Assembly: GCA_963785815.1 (NCBI GenBank)
Contig: CAWAWN010000003.1
Coordinates: 558,001-622,000 of the forward strand
Direction of reading: 5' to 3'
Source of the DNA: UBA4742 sp963785815
GTDB taxonomy: Bacteria; Actinomycetota; Acidimicrobiia; Acidimicrobiales; Acidimicrobilacustridaceae
DNA: 64,000 nucleotides
Shown here: positions 36,390-46,836 of the stretch, one piece after another
Layout of the letters: each line of letters opens with the position of its first letter
Numbering within the stretch: position 1 is the stretch's first letter
Notes under the pieces: model-generated
Database searches by the model: none
The model's input: only the letters and a program-made list of their open reading frames with translations
Told to the model about the DNA's origin: nothing
Made by a program: the position numbers and the translations under genes

Positions 36390-37646
36390 ATGGAGATGTT
36401 GCGGCTGGCCACGGCCGGCTCGGTCGACGACGGCAAGAGCACGCTCATCGGGCGCCTGCTCTACGACTCCAAGGCCATCTTCGAGGACCAGCTCGAGTCG
36501 GTCGAGCGCACCAGCCGCGACCGGGGTGACGAGTACACCAACCTGGCCCTGCTCACCGACGGTCTGCGGGCCGAGCGCGAGCAGGGGATCACCATCGACG
36601 TGGCGTACCGCTACTTCGCCACGCCGGCCCGCAAGTTCGTCATCGCCGACACCCCCGGCCACATCCAGTACACGCGCAACATGGTCACCGGGGCGTCCAC
36701 CGCCGATCTGGCCCTGGTTCTGGTCGACGCCCGCAAGGGCATCCTCGAGCAGTCCCGACGCCACGCCTTCATCGCCTCGCTGCTGCGCATCCCCCACATG
36801 GTCCTGTGCGTCAACAAGATGGACCTGGTCGACTACGACCAGGAGGTGTTCAACGCCATCAAGGACGAGTTCCACGCCTTCGCAGCCAAGCTGGACATCG
36901 CCGACCTGGCCGTGATCCCGATCTCGGCGCTCGAGGGCGACAACGTCGTCAACCTGTCCCAGAACATGCCGTGGTACTCGGGTGGGTCGCTGCTGCACCA
37001 CCTCGAGGAGGTGTTCATCGCCTCGGATCGCAACCTGCGCGACCCGCGGTTCCCCGTGCAGTACGTGCTGCGCCCCCAGAGCGGTGAGCACCGCGACTAC
37101 CGCGGCTACGCCGGCACGGTGGCCGGCGGCGTGCTCAAGCCCGGTGACGAGGTGGTGGTCCTGCCGTCCGGCTTCCAGTCGACCATCGCCGGCATCGACG
37201 GCCCCGAGGGTCCGCTCGACGAGGCCTTCGCCCCCATGTCGGTGGCCATCACCCTGGCGGACGAGATCGATGTGTCGCGCGGCGACATGATCTGCCGCCC
37301 GCACAACCAGCCCCACGTCGGCCAGGACATCGATGCCATGGTCTGCTGGATGTCCGAGAGCGATGCCCTGCGCGAGGGCGCCAAGTACGCCATCAAGCAC
37401 ACCACCCGTTCGGCCCGGGCCCTGGTCAAGTCGGTGCACTACCAGCTGGACATCAACACGCTGCATCGCCTGGACGATGCCGACTCGTTGGCCCTCAACG
37501 AGATCGGTCGGATCACGCTGCGCACCACCAGCCCGCTCTTCTTCGATGCCTACGCGCGCAACCGCGACACGGGCAGCTTCATCCTGATCGACGAGGGGAC
37601 GAACCGCACGGTGGCCGCCGGCATGATCATGGGCCCCACCCAGTAG
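36390..37646 (+). CDS. cysN: Sulfate adenylyltransferase subunit 1 (GTPase)
   Basis: A 418-residue EF-Tu-like GTPase. AGSVDDGKSTLIGRLLYDS is the P-loop, ERTSRDRGDEYTNLALLTDGLRAEREQGITIDVAYR the switch region, ADTPGHIQYTRNM the DxxG motif and VNKMDLVDY the NKxD motif. CysN couples GTP hydrolysis to APS synthesis by CysD. It lacks the C-terminal APS-kinase (CysC) fusion seen in some actinobacteria, so PAPS would need a separate kinase not in this window. ATG 36390 gives the normal N-terminus. Confidence 0.95.
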   Translation: MEMLRLATAGSVDDGKSTLIGRLLYDSKAIFEDQLESVERTSRDRGDEYTNLALLTDGLRAEREQGITIDVAYRYFATPARKFVIADTPGHIQYTRNMVTGASTADLALVLVDARKGILEQSRRHAFIASLLRIPHMVLCVNKMDLVDYDQEVFNAIKDEFHAFAAKLDIADLAVIPISALEGDNVVNLSQNMPWYSGGSLLHHLEEVFIASDRNLRDPRFPVQYVLRPQSGEHRDYRGYAGTVAGGVLKPGDEVVVLPSGFQSTIAGIDGPEGPLDEAFAPMSVAITLADEIDVSRGDMICRPHNQPHVGQDIDAMVCWMSESDALREGAKYAIKHTTRSARALVKSVHYQLDINTLHRLDDADSLALNEIGRITLRTTSPLFFDAYARNRDTGSFILIDEGTNRTVAAGMIMGPTQ

Positions 37647-37675
37647 CGCTCGCGGTCGGCGGGATCGGTGGGCGC

Positions 37676-37694
37676 GGCCACCCATTCGGTGGTC
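37676..37694 (+). terminator. Hairpin after cysN
   Basis: GGCCACC, loop CATTC, GGTGGTC gives a 7-bp stem with one G-U pair, 30 nt past the cysN stop and before the stop of a convergent membrane-protein gene. Confidence 0.45.
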
Positions 37695-37720
37695 ACCGGC
37701 ACAGATCTGGATCGGTCTGG

Positions 37721-38077
37721 CTAGCGACTGCGCCGGCCCAGGTCGACGGCCCGCCGGACGAGCTCGCGCACCTGGCCCTCGTCGGCGCCGGCGGCCACCA
37801 GCTGGCCGACCTGCTCCTCGACCCGGGCGGCGGCTGCGTCGTCGACAGGTGCCGCGTCGGTCTGGCCCGCCGGACGCGCGCCGCGGGCCCCGTCGGGCGC
37901 GAGCGACCCCGGTGGCGCCACCGCCGTGACCAGGATGAGCCCCAGGGCTGCCGCCGCGGTGAGGAGCCCGAAGGTGATGGCGAAGCCGTTGTTGTCGGTG
38001 ATGGACCCGGCGATCATCCCGCCGATGCCGATCACGAACACCCCGATGACCAGCCGCCGGACGGTGCGGGGGGACAC
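37721..38077 (-). CDS. Small hypothetical membrane protein
   Basis: A 118-residue protein from a GTG (MSPRTVRRLVIGVFV) with two hydrophobic helices (about residues 8-26 and 33-52). It then has a Pro/Ala-rich linker and an amphipathic C-terminal helix rich in Glu/Arg (AAARVEEQVGQLVAAGADEGQVRELVRRAVDLG), which could form a short coiled coil. No family is recognised. It starts 5 nt after the ettA stop, so it is almost certainly cotranscribed with that gene. The link to EttA function, if any, is unknown. Confidence 0.7.
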   Translation of the reverse strand: MSPRTVRRLVIGVFVIGIGGMIAGSITDNNGFAITFGLLTAAAALGLILVTAVAPPGSLAPDGARGARPAGQTDAAPVDDAAAARVEEQVGQLVAAGADEGQVRELVRRAVDLGRRSR

Positions 38078-38082
38078 GCGGG

Positions 38083-39762
<1,680 letters not shown>

Positions 39763-39801
39763 GGCCGCCGAGGTTACCGACGAGCGACCGGGGTCCGAAA
39801 C

Positions 39802-39846
39802 GGCTCCCGCCCCACGCCGGTCGAACCGGATCGTGGGGCGGGAGCC
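39802..39846 (-). terminator. Strong 15-bp stem hairpin
   Basis: GGCTCCCGCCCCACG (39802-39816) and CGTGGGGCGGGAGCC (39832-39846) are perfect complements with a 15-nt loop that itself holds CCGG...CCGG. It lies 23 nt downstream of the NYN-S1 protein stop in the minus direction, between that gene and ettA. Best explained as a transcription terminator insulating ettA. Confidence 0.75.
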
Positions 39847-39868
39847 GACGTGCGTATGGCGACGGGGG

Positions 39869-41296
39869 TCAGCGCTTGCGCGCCACCGTCTTGCGGGCGG
39901 GTGCCTTGCGGGCCACGGTCTTGCGTGCGGGTGCCTTGCGGGCCGCGGTCTTGCGTGCGGGTGCCTTGCGGGCCGCGGTCTTGCGTGCGGGTGCCTTCTT
40001 GGCCGCGGTCTTGCGGGCCGGAGCCTTCTTGGCCGCGGTCTTGCGGGCCGGAGCCTTCTTGGCCGCGGTCTTGCGGGCCGGAGCCTTCTTGGCCGCGGTC
40101 TTGCGCGCCGGTGCCTTCTTGGCTGCCGTCTTGCGCGCCGGAGCCTTTCGGGCCACGGCCTTCTTGGCGGTTGCCTTGCGGGCTGGAGCCTTCTTGGCTG
40201 GTGCCTTCTTGGCCGCAGCCTTCTTTACTGGTGTCACCGGCGCCTCCTCGGCGAGATGGTCTGCAGGTGAATGTGTAGCAGTGACAGCCGCGTCAGGCGT
40301 GTCTTTCGCGTTGTCGTGCGCGCGTGGCGATCGATCGACTTGGCGCGCGACGGTGCCGATCGGGACACCTTGTGGCAGTGCATATGACACATCAACCGGC
40401 GGTCGGGTCGGATCCAGCGCCAGGTCGATGCCTCGTCGCGGCGCGTCGACCGACGCCACGGTGAAGGTGCGCACCTCGCCGATGTTCACCAGGTCACGGG
40501 CGCGCAGCGGCGGTGGATCGCCCATGGACTTGAGCGGGATGTAGCACTGCACCTCGCCCACCCGGGCGTAGGCCCCGTGGGAGCTGAAGCTGTCGATGGT
40601 GCCGTCCACCTCGGTGCCCACCGGATGGGCGCCGACGAAGTCGATGAAGGGCATCAGCTCGTTGAGGTGGGTCGGCGACCCGCTCTCGCGCCGGGAGCGC
40701 CCACCCGAGGTCTTGGCCTTGGACGACTTGGCCGCCTTCTCGGCCCGCTCGGAGCGTCCGCCGCCGGCCCGCTCGCCCGCGGCGCGCTTGGACCCGGCCG
40801 AGGACCGCCCGGCACCCCGGGAGCCGCCGCGACCCCGGTCGCTGTTGGCCTCCTTCACCGAGCGGCGGCTGGCCGGCCCGCGCACCGGCGACCGCAACAG
40901 GAACACCCAGCCCAGGCCCGGCACGGGCTTGCCGCCGATGAGGCGGCCCTCGTCGAACAGCCAGGTGTACTGGCCGTGGAACTCCTGGAAGGAGTCGTTG
41001 GACAAGATGACGGCGTCGGCCTTGTCGGCGATCTGCAGGACGAAGGCGTCGCCCCGCCCGATCGCGCCGGCCGGAGGGCTGACGAGCTCGCCGGCCAGCA
41101 CGGCCTCTTCGTACGCGTCGCGCTCGGAGGGGTCGATGCGGTGGCCGAAGGTGGCGTCGACCACCACGGTGAGGTTGTCGGCCGGGTGCTCGGTGAGGAA
41201 GGCGCGGACGGCCTCGTCGAGCTGCTTCAGGCTCGGCAGCGAGCGGCCTTCGGTCGCGATGTTCGAGCCGTCGACGACGACGTAGTTGGTGGACAT
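39869..41296 (-). CDS. NYN-nuclease, S1-domain and histone-H1-like tail protein
   Basis: A 475-residue three-part protein. Residues 1-140 resemble a Zc3h12a-type NYN/PIN RNase: VVVDGSN (Asp9, Asn12), VVVDAT (Asp47), GRGDAF (Asp83) and LSNDSF (Asp101) supply a candidate acidic metal site. Residues 140-210 are a basic, Ser/Gly/Arg-rich linker. Residues about 225-295 form an S1 RNA-binding fold (GTEVDGTIDSFSSHGAYARV, then VGEVQCYIPLKSM). Residues 358-475 are a Lys/Ala/Pro tail like histone H1 or mycobacterial HupB tails, with nine near-identical decapeptides. RNA (and perhaps DNA) binding plus cleavage is a natural inference; no experimental role is known to me. Confidence 0.85.
   Translation of the reverse strand: MSTNYVVVDGSNIATEGRSLPSLKQLDEAVRAFLTEHPADNLTVVVDATFGHRIDPSERDAYEEAVLAGELVSPPAGAIGRGDAFVLQIADKADAVILSNDSFQEFHGQYTWLFDEGRLIGGKPVPGLGWVFLLRSPVRGPASRRSVKEANSDRGRGGSRGAGRSSAGSKRAAGERAGGGRSERAEKAAKSSKAKTSGGRSRRESGSPTHLNELMPFIDFVGAHPVGTEVDGTIDSFSSHGAYARVGEVQCYIPLKSMGDPPPLRARDLVNIGEVRTFTVASVDAPRRGIDLALDPTRPPVDVSYALPQGVPIGTVARQVDRSPRAHDNAKDTPDAAVTATHSPADHLAEEAPVTPVKKAAAKKAPAKKAPARKATAKKAVARKAPARKTAAKKAPARKTAAKKAPARKTAAKKAPARKTAAKKAPARKTAAKKAPARKTAARKAPARKTAARKAPARKTVARKAPARKTVARKR
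39887..40156 (-). repeat. Nine 30-bp tandem repeats coding an AAKKAPARKT decapeptide
   Basis: This stretch encodes VARKAPARKT, five copies of AAKKAPARKT, two of AARKAPARKT and a final VARKAPARKT. Several 30-bp units are near identical, so copy number could vary by slippage or recombination and is easily miscounted in short-read assembly. It is inside the gene above and is not a CRISPR array. Confidence 0.9.
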
Positions 41297-41514
41297 GGGT
41301 GGTGGAGACCGATCTGTTGGGAGGGAGTGCCCCGGGCGCACCCCGATCCTCCGCGCGCCACACCGCGGTCGGCGGTTGGTGCCGGAAGGATCCGGAGGGA
41401 CCGGCGGCAGAGTTGAACCGTCGGAACGACCCAGCCAGCCTACGCTGCCGCCATGGGCGACCTGCACATCGGCGCGCGGCAACGCTGCACCACAGGGGTC
41501 ACCGACCTGCTCAG

Positions 41515-43965
41515 ATGACCGACACCCCGCGGCGTGCGGCGCCCGCACTCGTCTCGCTGGGCCTCGCCGTCCTGCTCGTGGTCCTCGTGTTCCCCGAGGT
41601 CGTCTTCGGCGGTGGGTCCTTCTCGGTGGTCCCCTTCGACCGCGTGCTGGGCCAGCCCCAGCCCCCGGCCACGGTGCAGGGCTACCCCGACATCGGCGCC
41701 CGGTCACCCACCTCCGGCATGGTAGATGTGGGGGCGCGCACCTGGCAGTACGAGCCCACCACCCGGTACATGGCCCGCGTGCTGCGCAACGGCTCGAACC
41801 CCGACTGGAACCCGTATCAGGCCTCGGGATCGCTCGGCCCCGAGACCCTCGACGGCATGCAGCTCTCGCCGGTGGTGCTGGCGGTGGCCGCGTTGGGGGC
41901 GTCGGGCGCCGCCTTCACGGTGGTGCAGCTGGCGATGCTCGTGCTCGCCCTGTACTGCCTCCAGCAGCTGTTCGTGCGCTCGCTGGACATGCACCGGCTG
42001 GCCGGCCTCGGCGCCGGTGTCGTGTTCCTGCTCAACGGCTGGGCCACCGCCACCTTCACCGACGTCACGTGCGTGCCCTACCTGCTGTTCCCGGTCGTGC
42101 TGTACGCGGTGGTCGAGCTCCAACGCCGGCCCGGACCGGCGCGCCTGTTGGCGGCGGTCGCCGCCTACGCCACCCTGTTCGCCTCCACCTTCAGCCCCGG
42201 CCAGGCCCTCGACGTGTTGTTGATCACCGTCGTGGCCCTGGTGATCGACGCCTGGCGTCGTCGCCGCGATCGACTCCAGTCGAGTGGCCGGCTGCGGGAG
42301 GTGGCGGTGTTGGTCGGCCGGCAGGCGTTGGTGCCGGCCATCGCCCTGGCCGTCGTCGCCGTCATCGTGCTCCCGGCTTTCGACGCCTTCCGCCACGCTG
42401 GGTCGGACGTCACCTCCTACAGCGCCCAGCACCTGTTCACCCGATCGCCGGCTCGCTGGCTGGTGCTGCCCTCGTACCTGCTGAACGTGGCTCGGCCCGC
42501 CGGGATCCTGGTCGGCTGGCAGGTCTACCTGGGCCTCACCCCCATCGTGGTGGTGGCCGCCGCCCTGGCCCGGGCCCGGGACCTGGCGCGCTGGCTGTTG
42601 GTCGTCCTGGTGGGGTTGGCCCTGTTCGGGCTGTCCCAGCACATGGGGCTGCCGGATCTGAAGGTCATCGGTGACCTCCCCGGCCTGCGGATCATCACCA
42701 ACGACTACTGGGCGTCGCTGACGGCCGCGGCCGTCGTGCTGGCTTTCGGCGTGGCGCTCGACGTGGTGCAGCGGCGGGGCCTCAGCCTGGCGGTGGTGAT
42801 CCCGGCCGTGGCCGTCCTCGACCTTGTCGTGTTGGAGGTGGCCCGATCGGCCGCGTGGAGCTGGCCAGCCGAGCTGGCGGTGCTGGTGTCCGCCTCGGTG
42901 TTCGCCGCGCTGCTCGCCCTGGGCTGGTCGAGCGATCGGGGCTGGGTGGACCGCCGCCTCGTGGCCGTCCTGGCCGTGGCCTTGGTGGCGGCGGAGCTCG
43001 GGGCCTATGCCAACCACACCTACGCCCGCCGCAGTGCCGCGCCCACCAGTGCGGGCTTCGTGCGCTACCTCCAGACCCACGTGGGCGATGGCCGGGTGCT
43101 CGACATCGGGTCGTCCACCATGCTCGGCGACTGGGGCTCGGCGCTCGGGATCCGCGAGATCGGCACCCTCGACATCATGCAGCTGCCCTGGTATCGCAGC
43201 TTCTTCCTGCGATACGTGGGCGGCACCGAAGACGGCAAGTTCCTGGCCCTGCCCCGCGACGCCTCCACCCCCTTCACCGCCGACGCCACCGCCCTCGACC
43301 TGCTGTCGGTGCGCTACCTCGTGGTGAGTGACAGCGCCGTCCAGACCCGTCACGACGTGGCGGCCCGGTATCCGCTGGCCTACCGCGACGAGGCCGCCGG
43401 CGTGAGCGTGTACGCCAACCCGGGCGCCTGGAGCCGGTCCTTCCTGAGCCCGGCGTTGCGGGCCGCACCGGCTTCCACCGCGGCCGCGACGGCCAGCCCG
43501 GTCGTCGGGCCGGCCCCGACCCCGCTGCGGCTCGACCGGTCCACGGCCGAGACCGGTGACCCGGTGCTGCTGGCCGAGGCCAGGCGGGCCGGGATCCCGT
43601 CGCAGGCGCCGGCCACGGCAGGGTCGTCGGGGCGGTCCACCATCGTGCGCGACGACAGCACGGAGGTGGCGCTCGACGTGGACGCCGCCCGGCCCTCGGT
43701 GCTGGTGCTGGCCGACACCTACCACCCCAACTGGACGGTGACGGTCGACGGCGTGACGCAGCACGTGGGCCGGGTGGACGAGGTGGCGCGGGGCGTGGTC
43801 GTGCCAGCCGGCCACTCGGTGGTGGTCTTCCGCTACCACTCGGCCGCCCGCGCCTGGGGCTGGGTGATCTCGATCCTGGCCCTGCTCGGGCTCCTGGCCG
43901 TGTGCCTGGTCTGGGCCAGGCGTCGGCGGGTGGGGCACGGCGCGGCGCGTACCATGCCCACGTGA
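41515..43965 (+). CDS. YfhO-like multi-pass membrane protein
   Basis: An 816-residue membrane protein. It starts MTDTPRRAAPALVSLG at the first helix; about a dozen transmembrane segments fill residues 10-530. A large extracytoplasmic domain follows (FVRYLQTHVGDGRVLDIGS, SVRYLVVSDSAVQTR, then VLVLADTYHPNWTVTVDG), then a last helix near 785-805 and a basic tail. The ADTYHPNWTVTVDG block is typical of YfhO-type proteins, which in Firmicutes assist glycosylation of teichoic acids or other surface polymers. The start overlaps no other gene and is divergent from the NYN-S1 gene by 218 bp. Its stop overlaps the next start. Confidence 0.8.
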   Translation: MTDTPRRAAPALVSLGLAVLLVVLVFPEVVFGGGSFSVVPFDRVLGQPQPPATVQGYPDIGARSPTSGMVDVGARTWQYEPTTRYMARVLRNGSNPDWNPYQASGSLGPETLDGMQLSPVVLAVAALGASGAAFTVVQLAMLVLALYCLQQLFVRSLDMHRLAGLGAGVVFLLNGWATATFTDVTCVPYLLFPVVLYAVVELQRRPGPARLLAAVAAYATLFASTFSPGQALDVLLITVVALVIDAWRRRRDRLQSSGRLREVAVLVGRQALVPAIALAVVAVIVLPAFDAFRHAGSDVTSYSAQHLFTRSPARWLVLPSYLLNVARPAGILVGWQVYLGLTPIVVVAAALARARDLARWLLVVLVGLALFGLSQHMGLPDLKVIGDLPGLRIITNDYWASLTAAAVVLAFGVALDVVQRRGLSLAVVIPAVAVLDLVVLEVARSAAWSWPAELAVLVSASVFAALLALGWSSDRGWVDRRLVAVLAVALVAAELGAYANHTYARRSAAPTSAGFVRYLQTHVGDGRVLDIGSSTMLGDWGSALGIREIGTLDIMQLPWYRSFFLRYVGGTEDGKFLALPRDASTPFTADATALDLLSVRYLVVSDSAVQTRHDVAARYPLAYRDEAAGVSVYANPGAWSRSFLSPALRAAPASTAAATASPVVGPAPTPLRLDRSTAETGDPVLLAEARRAGIPSQAPATAGSSGRSTIVRDDSTEVALDVDAARPSVLVLADTYHPNWTVTVDGVTQHVGRVDEVARGVVVPAGHSVVVFRYHSAARAWGWVISILALLGLLAVCLVWARRRRVGHGAARTMPT

Positions 43966-44621
43966 TCCGGGCTGCGCTGTTCGACTTCGGCGGGGTCATC
44001 GTCGACGGTCCCTTCGAGGCCTTCGCCGCCTACGAGCGCGACCAGGGCCTGCCCGACGGCCTGATCCGACGCATCAACGCCACCGATCCCGACACCAACG
44101 CCTGGGCCAGCCTCGAGCGCGGGGAGATCGATCCAGATGGCTTCGCTCGGCAGTTCGAGGCCGAGGCCGCGGCCGTGGGCCACCAGGTCGACGGACGGGC
44201 GGTGCTCGCCCTGCTGAGCGCGTCGGAGGCGGACGGGACGCGTCCGACGGTGGGACGCCTGCGCCCGACGATGGTGGAAGCGGTCCGCCGCTGCTCCCAA
44301 CACCTGGTGACGGGGCTGTTGACCAACAACTTCGTGCCCTCAGCCGGCGCGGCCGGCCCCGAGGACCGCTACGGCCAGGTGCTCGACCTGTTCGACGTCG
44401 TGATCGAGTCGAGCCGGGTGGGCGTGCGCAAGCCCGATGCCCGGTTCTACGAGATGGCGTGCGCCATGCTCGAGATCGAGCCGTCCGAGGCCGTCTTCCT
44501 CGACGACCTGGGCATGAACCTGAAGCCGGCCCGCGCCATGGGCATGCTCACCATCAAGGTCGGCGACGCCGCCCCCGCGATCGCCGAGCTCGAACAGGTT
44601 GTCGGCTTCCCGCTCGCCTGA
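43962..44621 (+). CDS. HAD-family hydrolase
   Basis: A 219-residue HAD phosphatase: LFDFGGVIVDGPFEAF (motif I, DFGGV in place of the usual DxD), LLTNNFVPS (motif II), GVRKPDARFYEMA and VFLDDLGMNLKPARAMGM (motifs III and IV). The pattern resembles the HAD domain of epoxide-hydrolase/ACAD10-like proteins, where the second Asp is replaced. So phosphatase or dehalogenase action is uncertain. The GTG start overlaps the YfhO stop (GTGA), so they are coupled. Its 3' end is 10 nt from the convergent acyltransferase stop. Confidence 0.87.
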   Translation: MIRAALFDFGGVIVDGPFEAFAAYERDQGLPDGLIRRINATDPDTNAWASLERGEIDPDGFARQFEAEAAAVGHQVDGRAVLALLSASEADGTRPTVGRLRPTMVEAVRRCSQHLVTGLLTNNFVPSAGAAGPEDRYGQVLDLFDVVIESSRVGVRKPDARFYEMACAMLEIEPSEAVFLDDLGMNLKPARAMGMLTIKVGDAAPAIAELEQVVGFPLA

Positions 44622-44631
44622 GCGGTGGCGG

Positions 44632-46644
44632 TCAACGGAGCAGCTGGCCGATGAAGGCCTCGACCGCCGGCACCTCGGTGAGCACGAAGCCCCGGTAGAG
44701 GTGGTCGCGGTCCACGTAGACGTAGGCGCCGTTGGCCACCACCTTGCAGGTGGTGGCGTCGCACAGGTCGTGGTTGATGTCGAGGGTGGGCACCGATCCG
44801 AGCCGGGCCCGGGCCGCGGCCATGGCGTCGGCCACCGGCTGCAGGGGGCCAAGGGCCTCGGACCGCGGGGTGGTGCACCGGTCGGCGGCGTGGCGGGCCA
44901 GGCAGTCGAGCGGGTTCGTGGGGTTGCGTGGCGTGTCGACCACCGATCCCACCTTGATGCCCCGGGCCCGCAGGCTGGCCAGGTGGTCCTCGTACGCCTG
45001 CGCCCAGTGCTGGGCGTGCTCGGCTTCGCCCTTGACCGAGGACGGGACGATGAGCAGCGGCCAGGCGGCGTACGTGTCGGAGGTGACCACCGCGGTGGGG
45101 TGCAGGTCGCGGATCAGGCGTGCCGTCTGGTCGTGATAGGTGTCGCATGTGGTCGAGCGCGGCCCCTGCAACGAGACCACCGGGATGGGCGTGGCCGGAC
45201 ACACGCTGGTCCAGCGCACGAGCAACCGCACCCCCTCGGTGCGGGCGGCCCGATCGAAGGCCGGCACCCAGTGGTTGGCGTGCGAGTCGCCCTCGAGCAG
45301 CACGGTGCGGTGGCTGCTCAGGTCGCCGTCCTCGCAGTAGGCGATGCCGTCGGGCGTGGTGACGTGGCGGACACAGGTGATGTCGCGGGCCGAGGCGGCG
45401 ACCTGGGTGAGCGGCACGGTGGGTCCGCCCGTGCCGGCGCTGGCCGCGTCGCCGTCCACCCCCACGCTCAGCACCAGGACGAGCGCGGTGATCAGCACGC
45501 CCATGGCGTAGGTCAGTCGAGTCGAGGAGATCAGCGCCGGGTTGAAGCGGGCCGGGTTCTCCACCACCTCGTGGGCGGCGGCGCCCACGGCCAGGGCCAC
45601 CAGCGCGGCGGCCCCGCGCACCCCCAGGGTGTCGCGACCCACGGCCTGCACGGCCAGGAGGATGAAGGGCCAGTGCCACAGGTACCACGAGTACGACACC
45701 CGTCCCAGCCATTGCACGGGCCGCGCCGCCAGCGAGGTGCTGATCGGGTTGGTGTCGGCGACCGCGGGGTCGTGGTCGTCGGCGCCGGCCCCGCGCCGAC
45801 GGGTGCCGGCGTGGATCAGCAGCAGGGTGCCCACCACCGGCACCAGGGCGCGCCAACCCGGGTAGGTCGAGTCCTGGTCGAAGGTGGTGGTGGCCACGGC
45901 CAGCGCCACCAGTCCCAGCCCGGCAGACACCAACGGCACTGCGCCTCGGCGGGTCCAGGCCGGGGTCGGCACCAGCGCCAGCAGGCCGGCCCCGGCGAAC
46001 TCCCAGGCCCTGGCCGGCAGGCCGAAGAAGGCATAGGGCGAGCCGTGGGCGGTCTGGATCAGGCACAGGGCCAGGGAGCCCACGAAGGTGGCACCGAACA
46101 CGGCCAGCAGGGCCGGGCGGCGGTCCTGCGTGCGGCCGCGCACGGCGAGGCACACCCCGGCCACCAGCACGGGCCACACCAGGTAGAACTGCTCCTCGAC
46201 GCCCAACGACCAGGTGTGCAGGAACAGGCTGGTGTTGATGTTGGGGGCGAAGTAGTCGGTGGACTGGCGGGCGAACGCCACGTTGGACACGTAGAGCGCC
46301 GCGGCTCGGGCCTGGGAGGCCACGGTCTGCCACTCCACGAAGGGCAGGATCACCATGGCCAGGCCGAGGACGGCGATCAGCATGAGACCGAGGGCCGGCA
46401 CCAGTCGCCGGACGCGCCGCGCCCAGAAGCGCAGCAGCGCCGGCCGGCCGTGCTCGTCGGATTCGGCCACCAGGTTGCGCGTGATCAGGAAGCCGGAGAT
46501 CACGAAGAACACGTCCACGCCCACGAAGCCGCCGGAGAACCCGGCCAGTCCCACGTGGAAGGCCACCACCAGCACGATGGCCAACGCCCGCAGACCATCG
46601 ATGTCGCCCCGCAGGGCCGCCGGCGCGGTTCCCCTTGCGGACAT
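44632..46644 (-). CDS. Acyltransferase-3 with C-terminal SGNH domain
   Basis: About 670 residues. The N-terminal half is an OafA-type membrane acyltransferase: RGDIDGLRALAIVLVVAFHVG, FFVISGFLITRNL and HTWSLGVEEQFYLVWP. The C-terminal periplasmic half is an SGNH hydrolase: LLEGDSHANHWVPAFDRA carries the catalytic Ser region and VDRDHLYRGF the Asp/His. Such fusions O-acylate sugars in surface polysaccharide, peptidoglycan or secreted glycolipid. MSARGTAP is preferred as start; an ATG at 46668 has a ribosome-like AAGGAG directly abutting it, too close to use. Near a YfhO-like gene, which supports a cell-surface role. Confidence 0.9.
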   Translation of the reverse strand: MSARGTAPAALRGDIDGLRALAIVLVVAFHVGLAGFSGGFVGVDVFFVISGFLITRNLVAESDEHGRPALLRFWARRVRRLVPALGLMLIAVLGLAMVILPFVEWQTVASQARAAALYVSNVAFARQSTDYFAPNINTSLFLHTWSLGVEEQFYLVWPVLVAGVCLAVRGRTQDRRPALLAVFGATFVGSLALCLIQTAHGSPYAFFGLPARAWEFAGAGLLALVPTPAWTRRGAVPLVSAGLGLVALAVATTTFDQDSTYPGWRALVPVVGTLLLIHAGTRRRGAGADDHDPAVADTNPISTSLAARPVQWLGRVSYSWYLWHWPFILLAVQAVGRDTLGVRGAAALVALAVGAAAHEVVENPARFNPALISSTRLTYAMGVLITALVLVLSVGVDGDAASAGTGGPTVPLTQVAASARDITCVRHVTTPDGIAYCEDGDLSSHRTVLLEGDSHANHWVPAFDRAARTEGVRLLVRWTSVCPATPIPVVSLQGPRSTTCDTYHDQTARLIRDLHPTAVVTSDTYAAWPLLIVPSSVKGEAEHAQHWAQAYEDHLASLRARGIKVGSVVDTPRNPTNPLDCLARHAADRCTTPRSEALGPLQPVADAMAAARARLGSVPTLDINHDLCDATTCKVVANGAYVYVDRDHLYRGFVLTEVPAVEAFIGQLLR

Positions 46645-46733
46645 CTGCGAGACGCTACCGCCCGCCATCTCCTTGCCCGCCCCGCCCCGCCCCCGGAACT
46701 GATCCCGTCCCTCGGACCTGCCCCGATCTTTCG

Positions 46734-46780
46734 AACCTGTCAGCGCTGCGACTTCGTGGGGTGCGCTGGCCTGACAGGTT
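46734..46780. repeat. 47-bp palindromic repeat, copy 3
   Basis: Perfect arms AACCTGTCAG and CTGACAGGTT around 27 nt with CTGCGAC at repeat positions 13-19 and CGCT at 31-34. It lies between kgd (stop at 46837, minus strand) and the acyltransferase start, so it is downstream of kgd. Confidence 0.88.
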
Positions 46781-46836
46781 GCGCGATCGGGGGAGCGTTC
46801 GGCGGGCCGGAGGGGAAGGGGGAAGAGCGCGGCGGG

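Noticed and set aside
39887..40156. 30-bp repeats as a CRISPR array
   Set aside because: Units are contiguous with no unique spacers and encode AAKKAPARKT in frame within a gene.
41286..42674. Plus-strand alternative frame over the YfhO-like gene start
   Set aside because: Arg/Gly/Pro-rich with no motif; the frame from 41515 has clear membrane helices.
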